Made by a program: the position numbers and the translations under genes
Notes under the pieces: generated by a model
Databases searched by the model: none
Seen by the model: the letters and a program-made list of their open reading frames with translations, nothing else
What the model was told of the DNA's origin: nothing
Shown here: in pieces, positions 9,621-16,743 of the stretch
How positions within the stretch are numbered: the stretch's first letter is position 1
How the letters are laid out: the number at the start of each line of letters is the position of its first letter
Source of the DNA: Devosia marina
GTDB taxonomy: Bacteria > Pseudomonadota > Alphaproteobacteria > Rhizobiales > Devosiaceae
NCBI RefSeq assembly: GCF_009758415.1
Contig: NZ_WQRF01000005.1
Coordinates: forward strand, 62,001 to 126,000
Length of the DNA: 64,000 nt
Direction of reading: 5' to 3'

Positions 9621-10025
9621 TCACTCGCTTGGCTCGAAGTTCAACGCGACCCCGTTGATGCAATAGCGCAGGCCGGTCGGCGGCGGCCCATCGGGGAACA
9701 CATGGCCCAGATGACCGCCGCAGGTGGCGCAATGCACTTCCGTGCGCACCATGCCATGCGAACGATCGGTTGTGGTCTCCACCGAGCCAGGGATCGGGTC
9801 GTTGAAGCTGGGCCAGCCGGTACCACTTTCGAATTTCAGCGTCGCGGCAAACAGCGGGCTGTCGCACCCGGCGCAGGAAAAGGTGCCGGGGCGTTTCTCG
9901 TGCAATAACGCGCAGGAACCCGGCCGCTCGGTGCCGTGCTGGCGCATGATGTAATATTGCTCTTCGCTCAGCCGCGCGCGCCACTCGGCATCGGTGCGGG
10001 TCACGGGGAAAGTTTGCGCATCCAT
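9621..10025 (-). CDS. msrB: peptide-methionine (R)-S-oxide reductase MsrB
   Basis: Cytosolic repair enzyme that reduces methionine-R-sulfoxide in proteins. With the start at 10025 it has 134 residues. Zinc-binding CxxC pairs are Cys51/Cys54 and Cys99/Cys102, and the catalytic cysteine is Cys122 in the signature GLRYCINGVALNF. The start is chosen because AGGAG lies at correct spacing; the longer in-frame extension to 10106 is not conserved in character. It is divergent from a flavoprotein gene. Confidence 0.95.
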   Translation of the reverse strand: MDAQTFPVTRTDAEWRARLSEEQYYIMRQHGTERPGSCALLHEKRPGTFSCAGCDSPLFAATLKFESGTGWPSFNDPIPGSVETTTDRSHGMVRTEVHCATCGGHLGHVFPDGPPPTGLRYCINGVALNFEPSE

Positions 10026-10129
10026 GGCAACACTCCTTGTCTCGACCTGTGTTTCGTTTGTCATATAGGCTTGGTTACACATCAATCCCAGCGCGCGTTC
10101 CATCACGACGCGGTTCCCAGGCGTTTTGC

Positions 10130-10744
10130 ATGACCAGGATCACCACCCTCGACCAGCTTGAGGCGCTTTATCAGCCCGCCCCTGCCCCCGCTGCCACCGC
10201 CAAGGTGGCACGTGCAATAACGCCAGACTACCGACGCCTGATCGCAGCGAGCCCCTTTGCCGCGCTCGCCACCATCGGCCCCGAAGGCATTGACTGCTCG
10301 CCACGCGGCGACAAGCCTGGTTTTGTGCGCATCCATGACGACAACACCCTGATGATGCCCGACCGGCGCGGCAACAACCGCATCGACAGCCTGCGCAACA
10401 TCGTACGCGACCCGCGCTGTGCCCTGCTCTTCCTCATTCCCGGCTCGGGCACCACGTTGCGCGTCAATGGCCGCGCGCATCTCTCCATCGATCCGGCCTT
10501 GCTCGAAAGCTTCGCGGTTGAGGACAAGGCGCCGCGCTCGGTGATCGTCCTCGATATCGATGAGGTCTATTTTCAATGCGCCCGGGCCATCATCCGCTCC
10601 GAGCTCTGGAACCCCGAACGCCATGTCGACCCGGAAAGCCTTCCCACCCCCGGCCAGATCCTGGCGGCGATGACGGCCGAAGAAGTGGGTGGCGAGAGCT
10701 ATGACAAGGCCTGGCCCGAACGGGCGAAACAGACAATGTGGTGA
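10130..10744 (+). CDS. pyridoxamine 5'-phosphate oxidase family flavoprotein
   Basis: Protein of 204 residues with the split-barrel FMN-binding fold. Typical parts are FAALATIGPEGIDCSPRGD near residues 42-60, a middle block MMPDRRGNNRIDSLRNI that contacts FMN phosphate, and LFLIPGSGTTLRVNGRA. It resembles the MSMEG_1061-type subgroup rather than PdxH, so it is more likely a general FMN- or F420-type oxidoreductase or a flavin store than a B6 biosynthesis enzyme. ATG 10130 is preferred to the 31-residue upstream extension. A 7-bp stem with a CAT loop lies at 10764-10780 but has no T tract. Confidence 0.85.
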   Translation: MTRITTLDQLEALYQPAPAPAATAKVARAITPDYRRLIAASPFAALATIGPEGIDCSPRGDKPGFVRIHDDNTLMMPDRRGNNRIDSLRNIVRDPRCALLFLIPGSGTTLRVNGRAHLSIDPALLESFAVEDKAPRSVIVLDIDEVYFQCARAIIRSELWNPERHVDPESLPTPGQILAAMTAEEVGGESYDKAWPERAKQTMW

Positions 10745-10909
10745 GCAATACTAGCGCGAGTTCAAGGCAACATTTGCCTTTGAGCCGGTCAAGATGAGGC
10801 GACAATGCCCGTTGCCGAGAACCGGCACGCAGCGTGCGTTTGGCACGTGAGCACCGGAAGCGGAGGGTATGGGGATTTGCAGACCGCCTTCATCGGAAAC
10901 GAAGGCAAA

Positions 10910-10984
10910 TGGTGGGAGTAACAAGGATTGAACTTGTGACCCTTCGCGTGTGAAGCGAATGCTCTCCCGCTGAGCTATACTCCC
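10910..10984 (-). tRNA. tRNA-Val (anticodon CAC)
   Basis: Read on the minus strand, a 7-bp acceptor stem GGGAGTA/TACTCCC, D arm, anticodon stem TTCGC/GCGAA around the loop TTCACAC, T arm with GTTCAATC, discriminator A and an encoded CCA end. The anticodon CAC reads GUG. It is the second gene of a tandem pair that shares most of its body with the upstream tRNA-Val(GAC), 46 bp away, and is probably co-transcribed with it. Confidence 0.96.
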
Positions 10985-11030
10985 ACATCGCCCATGTCCT
11001 AATAGAAGGACCAAGCGAACCGGAAAGAGA

Positions 11031-11105
11031 TGGTGGGCGTAACAAGGATTGAACTTGTGACCCCCTCGATGTCAACGAGGTGCTCTCCCGCTGAGCTATA
11101 CGCCC
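11031..11105 (-). tRNA. tRNA-Val (anticodon GAC)
   Basis: Minus-strand tRNA of 75 nt with acceptor stem GGGCGTA/TACGCCC, anticodon stem CCTCG/CGAGG around TTGACAT, T arm GTTCAATC and encoded CCA. Anticodon GAC reads GUC and GUU. First gene of the tandem tRNA-Val pair. Confidence 0.96.
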
Positions 11106-11147
11106 ATCTCTCCGGGACCGGACTGGCTGCGCCGTTCCGGTGGCGCG

Positions 11148-11177
11148 GATAGACCATAAAATCCCCGTTGGGGTCAA
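11148..11177 (-). promoter_or_regulatory. probable promoter of the tRNA-Val pair
   Basis: On the minus strand a TTGACC -35 box and a TCTATC -10 box are separated by 18 bp, about 42 bp upstream of the first tRNA base. The TTGAC core and position fit alphaproteobacterial tRNA promoters; the -10 box is imperfect. Confidence 0.5.
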
Positions 11178-11256
11178 GAGCCAATCAGCAAGCTGTGAAT
11201 TCTTGCTCGACAAAGCCCCCGCATCCGCCCGTTTCCGCGTCTTTGAAGGCTTTGGA

Positions 11257-11616
11257 TCAGGCCGCCAGCAGGCGCTCCACTTCGTTGACCAGATCCTTGA
11301 GGTGAAAGGGCTTGGACAGCACAGAGGCATCCTTGGGCGCGTCGCTGTCGGGGTTGAGCGCCACGGCGGCAAAGCCGGTGATGAACATCACCTTGAGGTC
11401 GGGGTCGAGCTCGGTGGCGCGGCGCGCCAGTTCGATCCCGTCCATTTCCGGCATCACGATATCGCTCAGCAGCAGGGAGAACGGTTCTTCGCGCAGCCGC
11501 TCATAGGCCGACAGCCCATTGTCGAAGGACACAACCTCATAGCCGGCATTCTTGAGCGCCCGCGTCAGGAACTGGCGCATATCATTGTCGTCTTCGGCGA
11601 GCAGGATTCGCTTCAT
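11257..11616 (-). CDS. cpdR: single-domain response regulator CpdR
   Basis: Protein of 119 residues consisting of one receiver domain. It has the acidic pair EDD (8-10), the phosphoacceptor Asp52 in LLSDIVMPEMDG, Thr80 in MFITGF and Lys102 in LSKPF. Sequence and length match CpdR, which in Caulobacter and rhizobia, when unphosphorylated, helps deliver substrates to the ClpXP protease and is dephosphorylated through the CckA-ChpT relay. The start at 11616 (KRILLAED) matches the family and follows AGAGGA. It stands alone between the tRNA-Val genes and a divergent amidohydrolase gene. Confidence 0.93.
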   Translation of the reverse strand: MKRILLAEDDNDMRQFLTRALKNAGYEVVSFDNGLSAYERLREEPFSLLLSDIVMPEMDGIELARRATELDPDLKVMFITGFAAVALNPDSDAPKDASVLSKPFHLKDLVNEVERLLAA

Positions 11617-11834
11617 CAAGGGTCCTCTTGGGGCAGAGCCAGCGGCTGAGTCGGTATTTGCGCCGATGTTTATGCCACCGTACCGCTTTCGCAACCTCTC
11701 ACTGCATCCAGTGCGCCCTTTTCCGCGTTGTTCGCACAAATGCAACAATTCTGGACAATCGCGCCGCCGCGCGCGAAACTTAACTCCAGCAAATCACTTT
11801 CGGGCGGACCATACCGCCATATGGGGGAGACGGC

Positions 11835-12731
11835 GTGCGGTCCGACTACTGGGATCAACCGGCATTTGAGACGATCCGTCCACGACGGCTGGTCGCGCCT
11901 GTCGTGTTCAACTCGCCCCATTCGGGCCGGATCTATCCCGAGCGGTTCCTGGCCATGGCGCGGCTTGACCACCTCTCGATCCGCCAGTCCGAGGACGCCT
12001 TTGTCGACGAATTGTTCGGCCGGGCGCCCCATCTTGGCGCGCCGCTTCTCAGGGCGCATTTCCCCAGGGCCTATCTCGACGTCAATCGCGAACCCTGGGA
12101 ACTGGACCCCACAATGTTCGTCGAACCGTTATCGGACCGGTTCAACACCAGCTCTCCCCGCGTCGCGGCCGGGCTGGGCACGCTGGCCCGCGTGGTGGCC
12201 GAAAACAAGCCGATCTATCGCGAACGCCTGACGCTGGAAGACGCGCGCATGCGCATCGAGGGCATCTACCACCCTTATCACGCGGCGCTGCAAAAGCTGC
12301 TGTCCGAAAGCGTGGCCAAATTCGGCCTTGGCGTGCTGATCGATTGCCATTCCATGCCGCGGCTGGGCCGCCATGGCGAGCGGGCCACACCCGACATCGT
12401 TCTGGGCGACCGCTATGGCACCACCTGTGCCGGTCCGCTGGTCGATCTGGTCGAAACCGTATTTGCCTCGGCGGGCCTGCGGGTTGCCCGCAACCGCCCC
12501 TATGCCGGGGGCTTCTGCACCCGCGCCTATGGCCGCCCGCAACATGGCGTTCATGCCCTGCAGATCGAAATCAGCCGTCATCTCTATATGAACGAGGTGA
12601 CGCTGGAGAAAAACGCCGGCTTTGACACCATCAAGGCGCTGATCGAGCGGCTGGTCATGACCCTGGTGGGGATCGATCTGGTGGCTCTGGCCGGCATCGC
12701 CGCCTTGCCAGAGCAGGCTGCGGCAGAATAA
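11835..12731 (+). CDS. N-formylglutamate amidohydrolase family protein
   Basis: Protein of 298 residues. The N-terminal motif VVFNSPHSGRIYP (about 16-28) and the later IDCHSMP and EISRHLYMNE stretches are characteristic of N-formylglutamate deformylases (HutG type), zinc-dependent enzymes that split formate from N-formyl-L-glutamate in one branch of histidine degradation. No other hut gene is nearby, so the substrate could be another N-formyl amino acid. The start is GTG at 11835, preceded by GGGGGAGA. Confidence 0.88.
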   Translation: MRSDYWDQPAFETIRPRRLVAPVVFNSPHSGRIYPERFLAMARLDHLSIRQSEDAFVDELFGRAPHLGAPLLRAHFPRAYLDVNREPWELDPTMFVEPLSDRFNTSSPRVAAGLGTLARVVAENKPIYRERLTLEDARMRIEGIYHPYHAALQKLLSESVAKFGLGVLIDCHSMPRLGRHGERATPDIVLGDRYGTTCAGPLVDLVETVFASAGLRVARNRPYAGGFCTRAYGRPQHGVHALQIEISRHLYMNEVTLEKNAGFDTIKALIERLVMTLVGIDLVALAGIAALPEQAAAE

Positions 12732-13051
12732 ACCCTGACAAACAAAAGGGGCCGCCCCCAAAGACGGCCCCAGTCAAGGGAGGAACGATGTTCACCGAAC
12801 GCGGCACCCAGATGCCGGGCCGTTCGGCAACGCACCATGCCCCTTTTCGATGAACCCATTTACGCCGTTGGACAAGGCTTTCCGCCTCTGTCCACAGCAG
12901 TTCCCGCCCGCCTTGTTGCAAAAATGAATCAGAAACGACACAGAAAATCCGGGATAAATTATGGCATCTCTGCCGCTCAACTAAGAGTGTTCGCAAGTAA
13001 ATCCTTGTCAGATTTGTCTTTTGTCTGACCCACAGCCTCGAAAGCTCCGAT
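12732..13051 (+). other. intergenic region with hairpins upstream of hisN
   Basis: No gene is supported here. Just after the amidohydrolase stop there is a 7-bp hairpin (GGGGCCG/CGGCCCC, 12748-12771) with a 10-base loop; the T-rich side (TTTTGTTTG) is on the minus strand, so it is a poor plus-strand terminator. The second half is AT-rich and probably holds the hisN promoter. An inverted repeat GTCAGA/TCTGAC at 13007-13029 sits about 23 bases before the hisN start and could be an operator or a leader hairpin. Confidence 0.5.
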
Positions 13052-13846
13052 ATGCCCGCCACCTCGATCGATTTTGCCCGGATTGAAGCGGTTCTGCGCC
13101 AGGCCAGCGCGGCAGCCGCGCAGCACACCCTGCCCCTGTTCCGCACCCCGCTTGCCATCGACAACAAGCTCGATGCCGGCTTCGACCCGGTCACCGAGGC
13201 AGACAAGGGTGCAGAAACCGTCATCCGCGACATCATCGCCCAGGCCTTTCCCGATCACCAGATCATCGGCGAGGAATGGGGCACGACCGGGCAAGGACAC
13301 CATAGCTGGATCATCGACCCGGTCGATGGGACGCGCGCCTTCATTTCAGGCGCACCGGTCTGGGGCACGCTGATCGGCTTTGCCATTGATGGGGTGGCGG
13401 TGGCCGGGCTGATGAGCCAGCCCTTTATCGGCGAGGAGTTCATCGCCGTGCCGGGCCGCTCGACCTATCGGCGCGGCGAGCTGTTGCGCACCAACCAGAC
13501 CAGCGGCCAGACCGAGCTGGCCGCCGCGCGCGTCTTTACCACCACCCCGAACCTGTTTTCTGGCGAACACTGGAGCAAATGGCTGGCGGTGGAGCAGGCC
13601 ACGCGCCTGCAGCGCTTTGGCATGGATTGCTATGGCTATGCGCTGCTGGCTGCCGGGCAGGCGGACCTCGTCATCGAGCCCTATCTCAACACCTATGATA
13701 TCGCCGCTTTGGTGCCGATCATCCGCGAGGCTGGCGGCGCCATCGCCTGCTGGGACGGCTCCGAACCCAGCGGCGGCGGCAATGTAGTGGCCGCCGCAAC
13801 CCCCCAACTGCTCGACAGGGCGCTGGAGCTGATCAACGCCGCCTAG
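13052..13846 (+). CDS. hisN: histidinol-phosphatase, inositol monophosphatase family
   Basis: Protein of 264 residues of the inositol monophosphatase fold. Metal-binding motifs are DPVTEAD (45-51), GEE (73-75), IDPVDGTRAFISG (about 88-100) and the late YLNTYDIAALVPI. The FISGAPVWGTLIG stretch is characteristic of the HisN-type histidinol phosphatases that replace HisB-N in many Actinobacteria and Rhizobiales. It would release phosphate from L-histidinol phosphate in the penultimate part of histidine synthesis. Its TAG shares three bases with the stop of the convergent hydrolase gene (CTAG at 13843-13846). Confidence 0.9.
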   Translation: MPATSIDFARIEAVLRQASAAAAQHTLPLFRTPLAIDNKLDAGFDPVTEADKGAETVIRDIIAQAFPDHQIIGEEWGTTGQGHHSWIIDPVDGTRAFISGAPVWGTLIGFAIDGVAVAGLMSQPFIGEEFIAVPGRSTYRRGELLRTNQTSGQTELAAARVFTTTPNLFSGEHWSKWLAVEQATRLQRFGMDCYGYALLAAGQADLVIEPYLNTYDIAALVPIIREAGGAIACWDGSEPSGGGNVVAAATPQLLDRALELINAA

Positions 13847-14817
13847 CGGCTCTGCTCGGTAATGAAAGCGTCGAATGCGGCAAACACCTGACCGCGCACT
13901 GGATCGGCCTCCATGAACATCTCGTGGCGCGATCCGGCGATCACCATATGCCGCCCTGTGCGCAGACGCAGGCCCAAATGCTCGATGGCCGGGGTGGAAA
14001 CGATCCGCTCCCGCGCCGCCGCCAGGATCAACAGGGGGATGCGGATTTCGCCGGGAAACCGGTCATGCCGGGTTTCCAGCATGGCCCGCATGGAAGCCCC
14101 AAGCCAGCGGAAGCTTGGCGAGCCGACATAAAGCCCGTCATCGGCCCTGATGGTTTCGACCATGCGCTTGTAGCGCAGCATGTCGGAGGTCAGGGGATTG
14201 TCCGGATACATGCTTTCGTCCGGCCGCCGGTCGCCCTTGCGCTTGAGCGGCAAATGCCCGAGCCCGAAAAAACTCACCGTTTCGGCCACAGCCGCCCAGC
14301 GATGCAGGCTGTGATCCAGGCCATGCAGGCCCACCATGGGCGCGCTGAGAAACACCCGGTCGAACATCATCCGGTCGCGCGTCGTCGCGATCAGGCTGGC
14401 CAGCCCGCCCATGGAATGGCCCACCAGATAGAAGGGCGGCGGACAATCGGGCAGCAGGATCCCGGCGTGAAAACAGCGCAGATCGGTCCAGTAATCCTCG
14501 AAGCGATCGACATAGCCGACATGCGGGTTGCCGATCAGCCGGTCCGAGCCGCCCTGGCCGCGCCAATCGAAAGTCGCCACGGCAAAGCCGCGTTTGCGGA
14601 AGTCGGCGATGGTCTCGAAATATTTTTCGATATATTCGGTCCGCCCCTGCACCAGGCACACCGTGCCGCGTTGCGGCCCCTCGGTTTTCGGCCACAGCGC
14701 ATAGCGCAGCCGCACCTTGTCCGAGGTGGTGAAATAGCCCACCCGCGCGCCCTCGGGCACCGGATTGGTCGGGATGGACACCAGCCTGGGTCCGTTTGGT
14801 TCGACTTGCGCTGACAA
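13843..14817 (-). CDS. alpha/beta hydrolase, lysophospholipase-like (PldB type)
   Basis: Protein of 324 residues with the alpha/beta hydrolase fold and the nucleophile elbow GHSMGG (133-138, Ser135), a preceding FDWRGQGGSD loop typical of monoacylglycerol lipase/lysophospholipase L2-like enzymes, and a C-terminal histidine in SRHEMFME. No signal peptide is visible. The start is TTG at 14817, supported by GAGGG about seven bases upstream; no ATG occurs nearby in frame. The true substrate (lysophospholipid or monoglyceride) is unproven. Confidence 0.87.
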   Translation of the reverse strand: MSAQVEPNGPRLVSIPTNPVPEGARVGYFTTSDKVRLRYALWPKTEGPQRGTVCLVQGRTEYIEKYFETIADFRKRGFAVATFDWRGQGGSDRLIGNPHVGYVDRFEDYWTDLRCFHAGILLPDCPPPFYLVGHSMGGLASLIATTRDRMMFDRVFLSAPMVGLHGLDHSLHRWAAVAETVSFFGLGHLPLKRKGDRRPDESMYPDNPLTSDMLRYKRMVETIRADDGLYVGSPSFRWLGASMRAMLETRHDRFPGEIRIPLLILAAARERIVSTPAIEHLGLRLRTGRHMVIAGSRHEMFMEADPVRGQVFAAFDAFITEQSR

Positions 14818-14865
14818 TGCGTGCCCTCGTTTCCGCTTTGGCGGCGACCTTAATCGGGCATTGTG

Positions 14866-14904
14866 AAAAAAGAAAAGCCAGCAACCGGTCTGGCTGCTGG
14901 CTTT
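14866..14904 (-). terminator. strong minus-strand terminator with no annotated gene upstream
   Basis: On the minus strand a 10-bp stem AAAGCCAGCA/TGCTGGCTTT closes an 11-base loop and runs into TTTTCTTTTTT. It lies between the start of the lysophospholipase gene and the heat-shock gene, so no protein gene on the minus strand ends here. It may end a small RNA transcribed from about 15.0 kb towards 14.87 kb. Confidence 0.7.
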
Positions 14905-15067
14905 CCTTGTCTGCGCGGTCCCATGCGGGGGGCGGGTTGACGGGACCGTCAGGGGTGCGAGCGCTTCCGCCGGAGCTGTCCGGCCACGTTCACATGCCCC
15001 TTTCTAGGCCAATGCACCTGAACCGGAACGGAGCGGATCATTCATCTTGGGTTCATCTCGCCAGGCT

Positions 15068-15095
15068 CTTGAACCGGCTCTGGCCGCACCTACAT
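15068..15095 (+). promoter_or_regulatory. RpoH (sigma-32) type promoter of the hsp20 gene
   Basis: CTTG at 15068 is followed after exactly 17 bases by CCTACAT (15089-15095), one mismatch from the alphaproteobacterial RpoH consensus CTTG-N17-CYTATNT. The inferred transcript start near 15102 gives a leader of about 118 nt to the ATG. Confidence 0.65.
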
Positions 15096-15101
15096 CAATG
15101 C

Positions 15102-15219
15102 TGTTCGCCGGGCATACCGGGGACACCGGCCCTGTCCAATCGGTCTCGCCTATGCAAGGGAGCACCGCCACAGGCACCGGTCGACACTCAACCACGTTGC
15201 TCAATCGGAGAATGTGAAA
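15102..15219 (+). promoter_or_regulatory. candidate ROSE-type RNA thermometer in the hsp20 leader
   Basis: The leader ends with GTTGCTC (15196-15202), four bases, then GGAG (15207-15210), then ATG at 15220. A U(U/C)GCU element facing the Shine-Dalgarno in the last hairpin is the hallmark of ROSE elements, which mask the ribosome site of rhizobial small heat-shock genes at low temperature. Here the anti-Shine-Dalgarno can pair with GGAG across the AATC loop. Upstream GC-rich repeats (GGGCATACCGG, ACCGG) could form the further ROSE stems. The outer limits are approximate. Confidence 0.6.
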
Positions 15220-15675
15220 ATGCAGACCATCGATTTTTCCCCCTTCTACCGCTCCACTGTCGGCTTTGACCGGCTGTTCAACCGGCTCGACAGCCTGGGC
15301 GCTCAGGAAACCAAGACCTATCCGCCCTACAATATCGAGCGCACCGGCGATGACACCTATCGCATCTCGATTGCCGTAGCCGGCTTCTCCAATGGCGACA
15401 TCGCCGTGGAGACCAAGGAAAACAGCCTCGTCGTCAAGGGTGCCAAGCCCTCAGAGAGCGGTGAGGACAAGCGTGAATTCCTCCATCGCGGCATTGCCGA
15501 GCGCGCCTTCGAGCTGCGCTTCCAGCTTGCCGACTATGTCGAGGTGCAAGGCGCAACCCTTGAGAACGGCCTGTTGCATCTGGAGCTGAAGCGCGAACTG
15601 CCCGAAAGCAAGAAGGCGCGCACCATCCAGATCAATGGCGGCACCGCCACCATCGAGGACAAATCCGTGAACTAG
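15220..15675 (+). CDS. Hsp20/IbpA-type small heat-shock protein
   Basis: Protein of 151 residues: an N-terminal SPFYRSTVGFDRLFNRLD motif typical of IbpA-like class A rhizobial small heat-shock proteins, an alpha-crystallin domain (about 33-125) with the conserved AFELRFQLADYVEVQGATL segment and ENGLLHLEL, and a C-terminal tail with a RTIQI motif of the IxI type used in oligomer assembly. It acts as an ATP-independent holdase in the cytosol. ATG 15220 is preferred over GTG 15214 because only ATG has correct spacing to GGAG. Heat control is indicated by the RpoH promoter and ROSE-like leader. Confidence 0.93.
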   Translation: MQTIDFSPFYRSTVGFDRLFNRLDSLGAQETKTYPPYNIERTGDDTYRISIAVAGFSNGDIAVETKENSLVVKGAKPSESGEDKREFLHRGIAERAFELRFQLADYVEVQGATLENGLLHLELKRELPESKKARTIQINGGTATIEDKSVN

Positions 15676-15779
15676 GCCCGGCGCTTGCGCAAAATCGCCC
15701 GGGTGGAGCAATTTTAAGGGTCTAGGCCATGAAAGCTGCGCTCGAAAGGCGATAGTTGCCGAGTCCGTCGGAATGATGA

Positions 15780-15811
15780 AGGCGCGGTCCGCAAGGGCCG
15801 CGCCTTTCTTC
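15780..15811 (+). terminator. intrinsic terminator of the hsp20 gene
   Basis: A 12-bp stem with one U-G wobble closes a GCAA tetraloop (stem arms 15780-15791 and 15796-15807) and runs into TTTCTTC. It sits between the convergent hsp20 and arsR genes and probably ends the hsp20 transcript. Confidence 0.85.
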
Positions 15812-16166
15812 ATGCGCCGGGATCTGGAGCACAACATGCCGCGGCTGCATCGTTGACCCCGGCCACCATTGCCGGATGCCCCTGGCAGCAATCGCGCATC
15901 AGAAAATCCACCAGCCCCGAAAGACCGGCGAAATTGGCCGTATAGCGGATCGAGCGCGCTTCGCGGCGCGAGGCAATCAGACCGGAGCGCTCCAGATGCG
16001 CCAGGTGAAACGAGGTGCGCGAGGACGACGCCCCCACCGCCTCGCTAATGGCCCCCGCGGCCATGCCACCGTCACCCGCCATGACCAATGCTCGCACGAT
16101 ACGCAGCCGCGTGTCCTGCGAGAGCGCGCCGAAGGCATCGAGGGCTTGCTTTTCGTTCATTCTCAT
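15810..16166 (-). CDS. arsR: ArsR family arsenic-type repressor
   Basis: Winged-helix repressor of 118 residues. The DNA-recognition helix region is SSSRTSFHLAHLERSGLI (about 47-64). Instead of the classic alpha-3 ELCVCD motif, it carries vicinal cysteines near the C-terminus, DCCQG (Cys93, Cys94), and a second pair at Cys111-Cys112. Such C-terminal pairs bind As(III) in several ArsR subtypes. It should repress the divergent DUF6428-MFS operon and itself until arsenite or antimonite binds. The start at 16166 is chosen for AGAGAT at useful spacing; ATG 16160 is possible. Confidence 0.88.
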   Translation of the reverse strand: MRMNEKQALDAFGALSQDTRLRIVRALVMAGDGGMAAGAISEAVGASSSRTSFHLAHLERSGLIASRREARSIRYTANFAGLSGLVDFLMRDCCQGHPAMVAGVNDAAAACCAPDPGA

Positions 16167-16183
16167 TTCAATATCTCTTGAAA
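16166..16183. promoter_or_regulatory. probable ArsR operator
   Basis: Perfect inverted repeat TTTCAA-N6-TTGAAA in the divergent arsR/DUF6428 gap, overlapping the first base of the arsR start codon. A second, overlapping inverted repeat ATCTC-N10-GAGAT spans 16173-16192. The position allows one bound dimer to block both genes. Confidence 0.6.
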
Positions 16184-16205
16184 CATTGAGATAATGGTAG
16201 AACCA

Positions 16206-16718
16206 ATGAACGCGCCTGTCACCACCATGATCCAGCCCGACCACACCTTGAGCCAGTTGCGCGCTCGCCTGGAGCCGCACACCGCCCTCCCATTGGCCCT
16301 TACCTATGCCGGACGAAACATTCAGCCCAGCTACCATGTCACCGAGATCAAGGCGGCGTATTTTTCTGCCCTCGACTGCGGCGGCAAGCCGGACCAGTGG
16401 GCCGAGACCGTCCTGCAGGTGGAAGACCTGCCGGCCCGGGAAGGACAAGACCCGATGAGCGTGGGAAAGTTCCTTTCCATTCTTGCCCGCGTCGAACAGG
16501 CCCTGAGCATGGAGCCTTCATCCCGGGTCACCATCGAGATCAGCCGTCCCGGCGAAGCCATGCAAGTTTTCGACATCGCCCGCGTTGAAGCGGGGCGGGA
16601 GAGCGTGATGCTGCAGCTGGCAATGCGCCCCGCCATCTGCAAGCCCCGTCATCGCGCCAGTCAGCCGCAGGCAAGCTGCTGCAACCCGACACCCCAGTCG
16701 GCCGCCTGCTGCACCTGA
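16206..16718 (+). CDS. DUF6428 family protein of an arsenic-type operon
   Basis: Protein of about 170 residues. The body matches the DUF6428 pattern as I recall it: LPLALTYAGR, SYHVTEIKAAYFSALDCGG (42-60) and a late VFDIARVE stretch. The family is commonly found beside arsR genes and has no established function. This member ends in a Cys-rich tail with Cys145, Cys158-Cys159 and Cys168-Cys169, which could bind trivalent arsenic and pass it to the transporter or sensor; that is inference. The start is uncertain: ATG 16206 has a weak GGTAG before it, while ATG 16194 would add four residues. Confidence 0.8.
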   Translation: MNAPVTTMIQPDHTLSQLRARLEPHTALPLALTYAGRNIQPSYHVTEIKAAYFSALDCGGKPDQWAETVLQVEDLPAREGQDPMSVGKFLSILARVEQALSMEPSSRVTIEISRPGEAMQVFDIARVEAGRESVMLQLAMRPAICKPRHRASQPQASCCNPTPQSAACCT

Positions 16719-16743
16719 CCGACACGCCAAGCGAGCCCTCATC

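Noticed and set aside
10997-11372. Minus-strand open frames of 60-160 codons running through the tRNA-Val genes
   Set aside because: They cover the tRNA genes themselves and lack codon character or ribosome sites.
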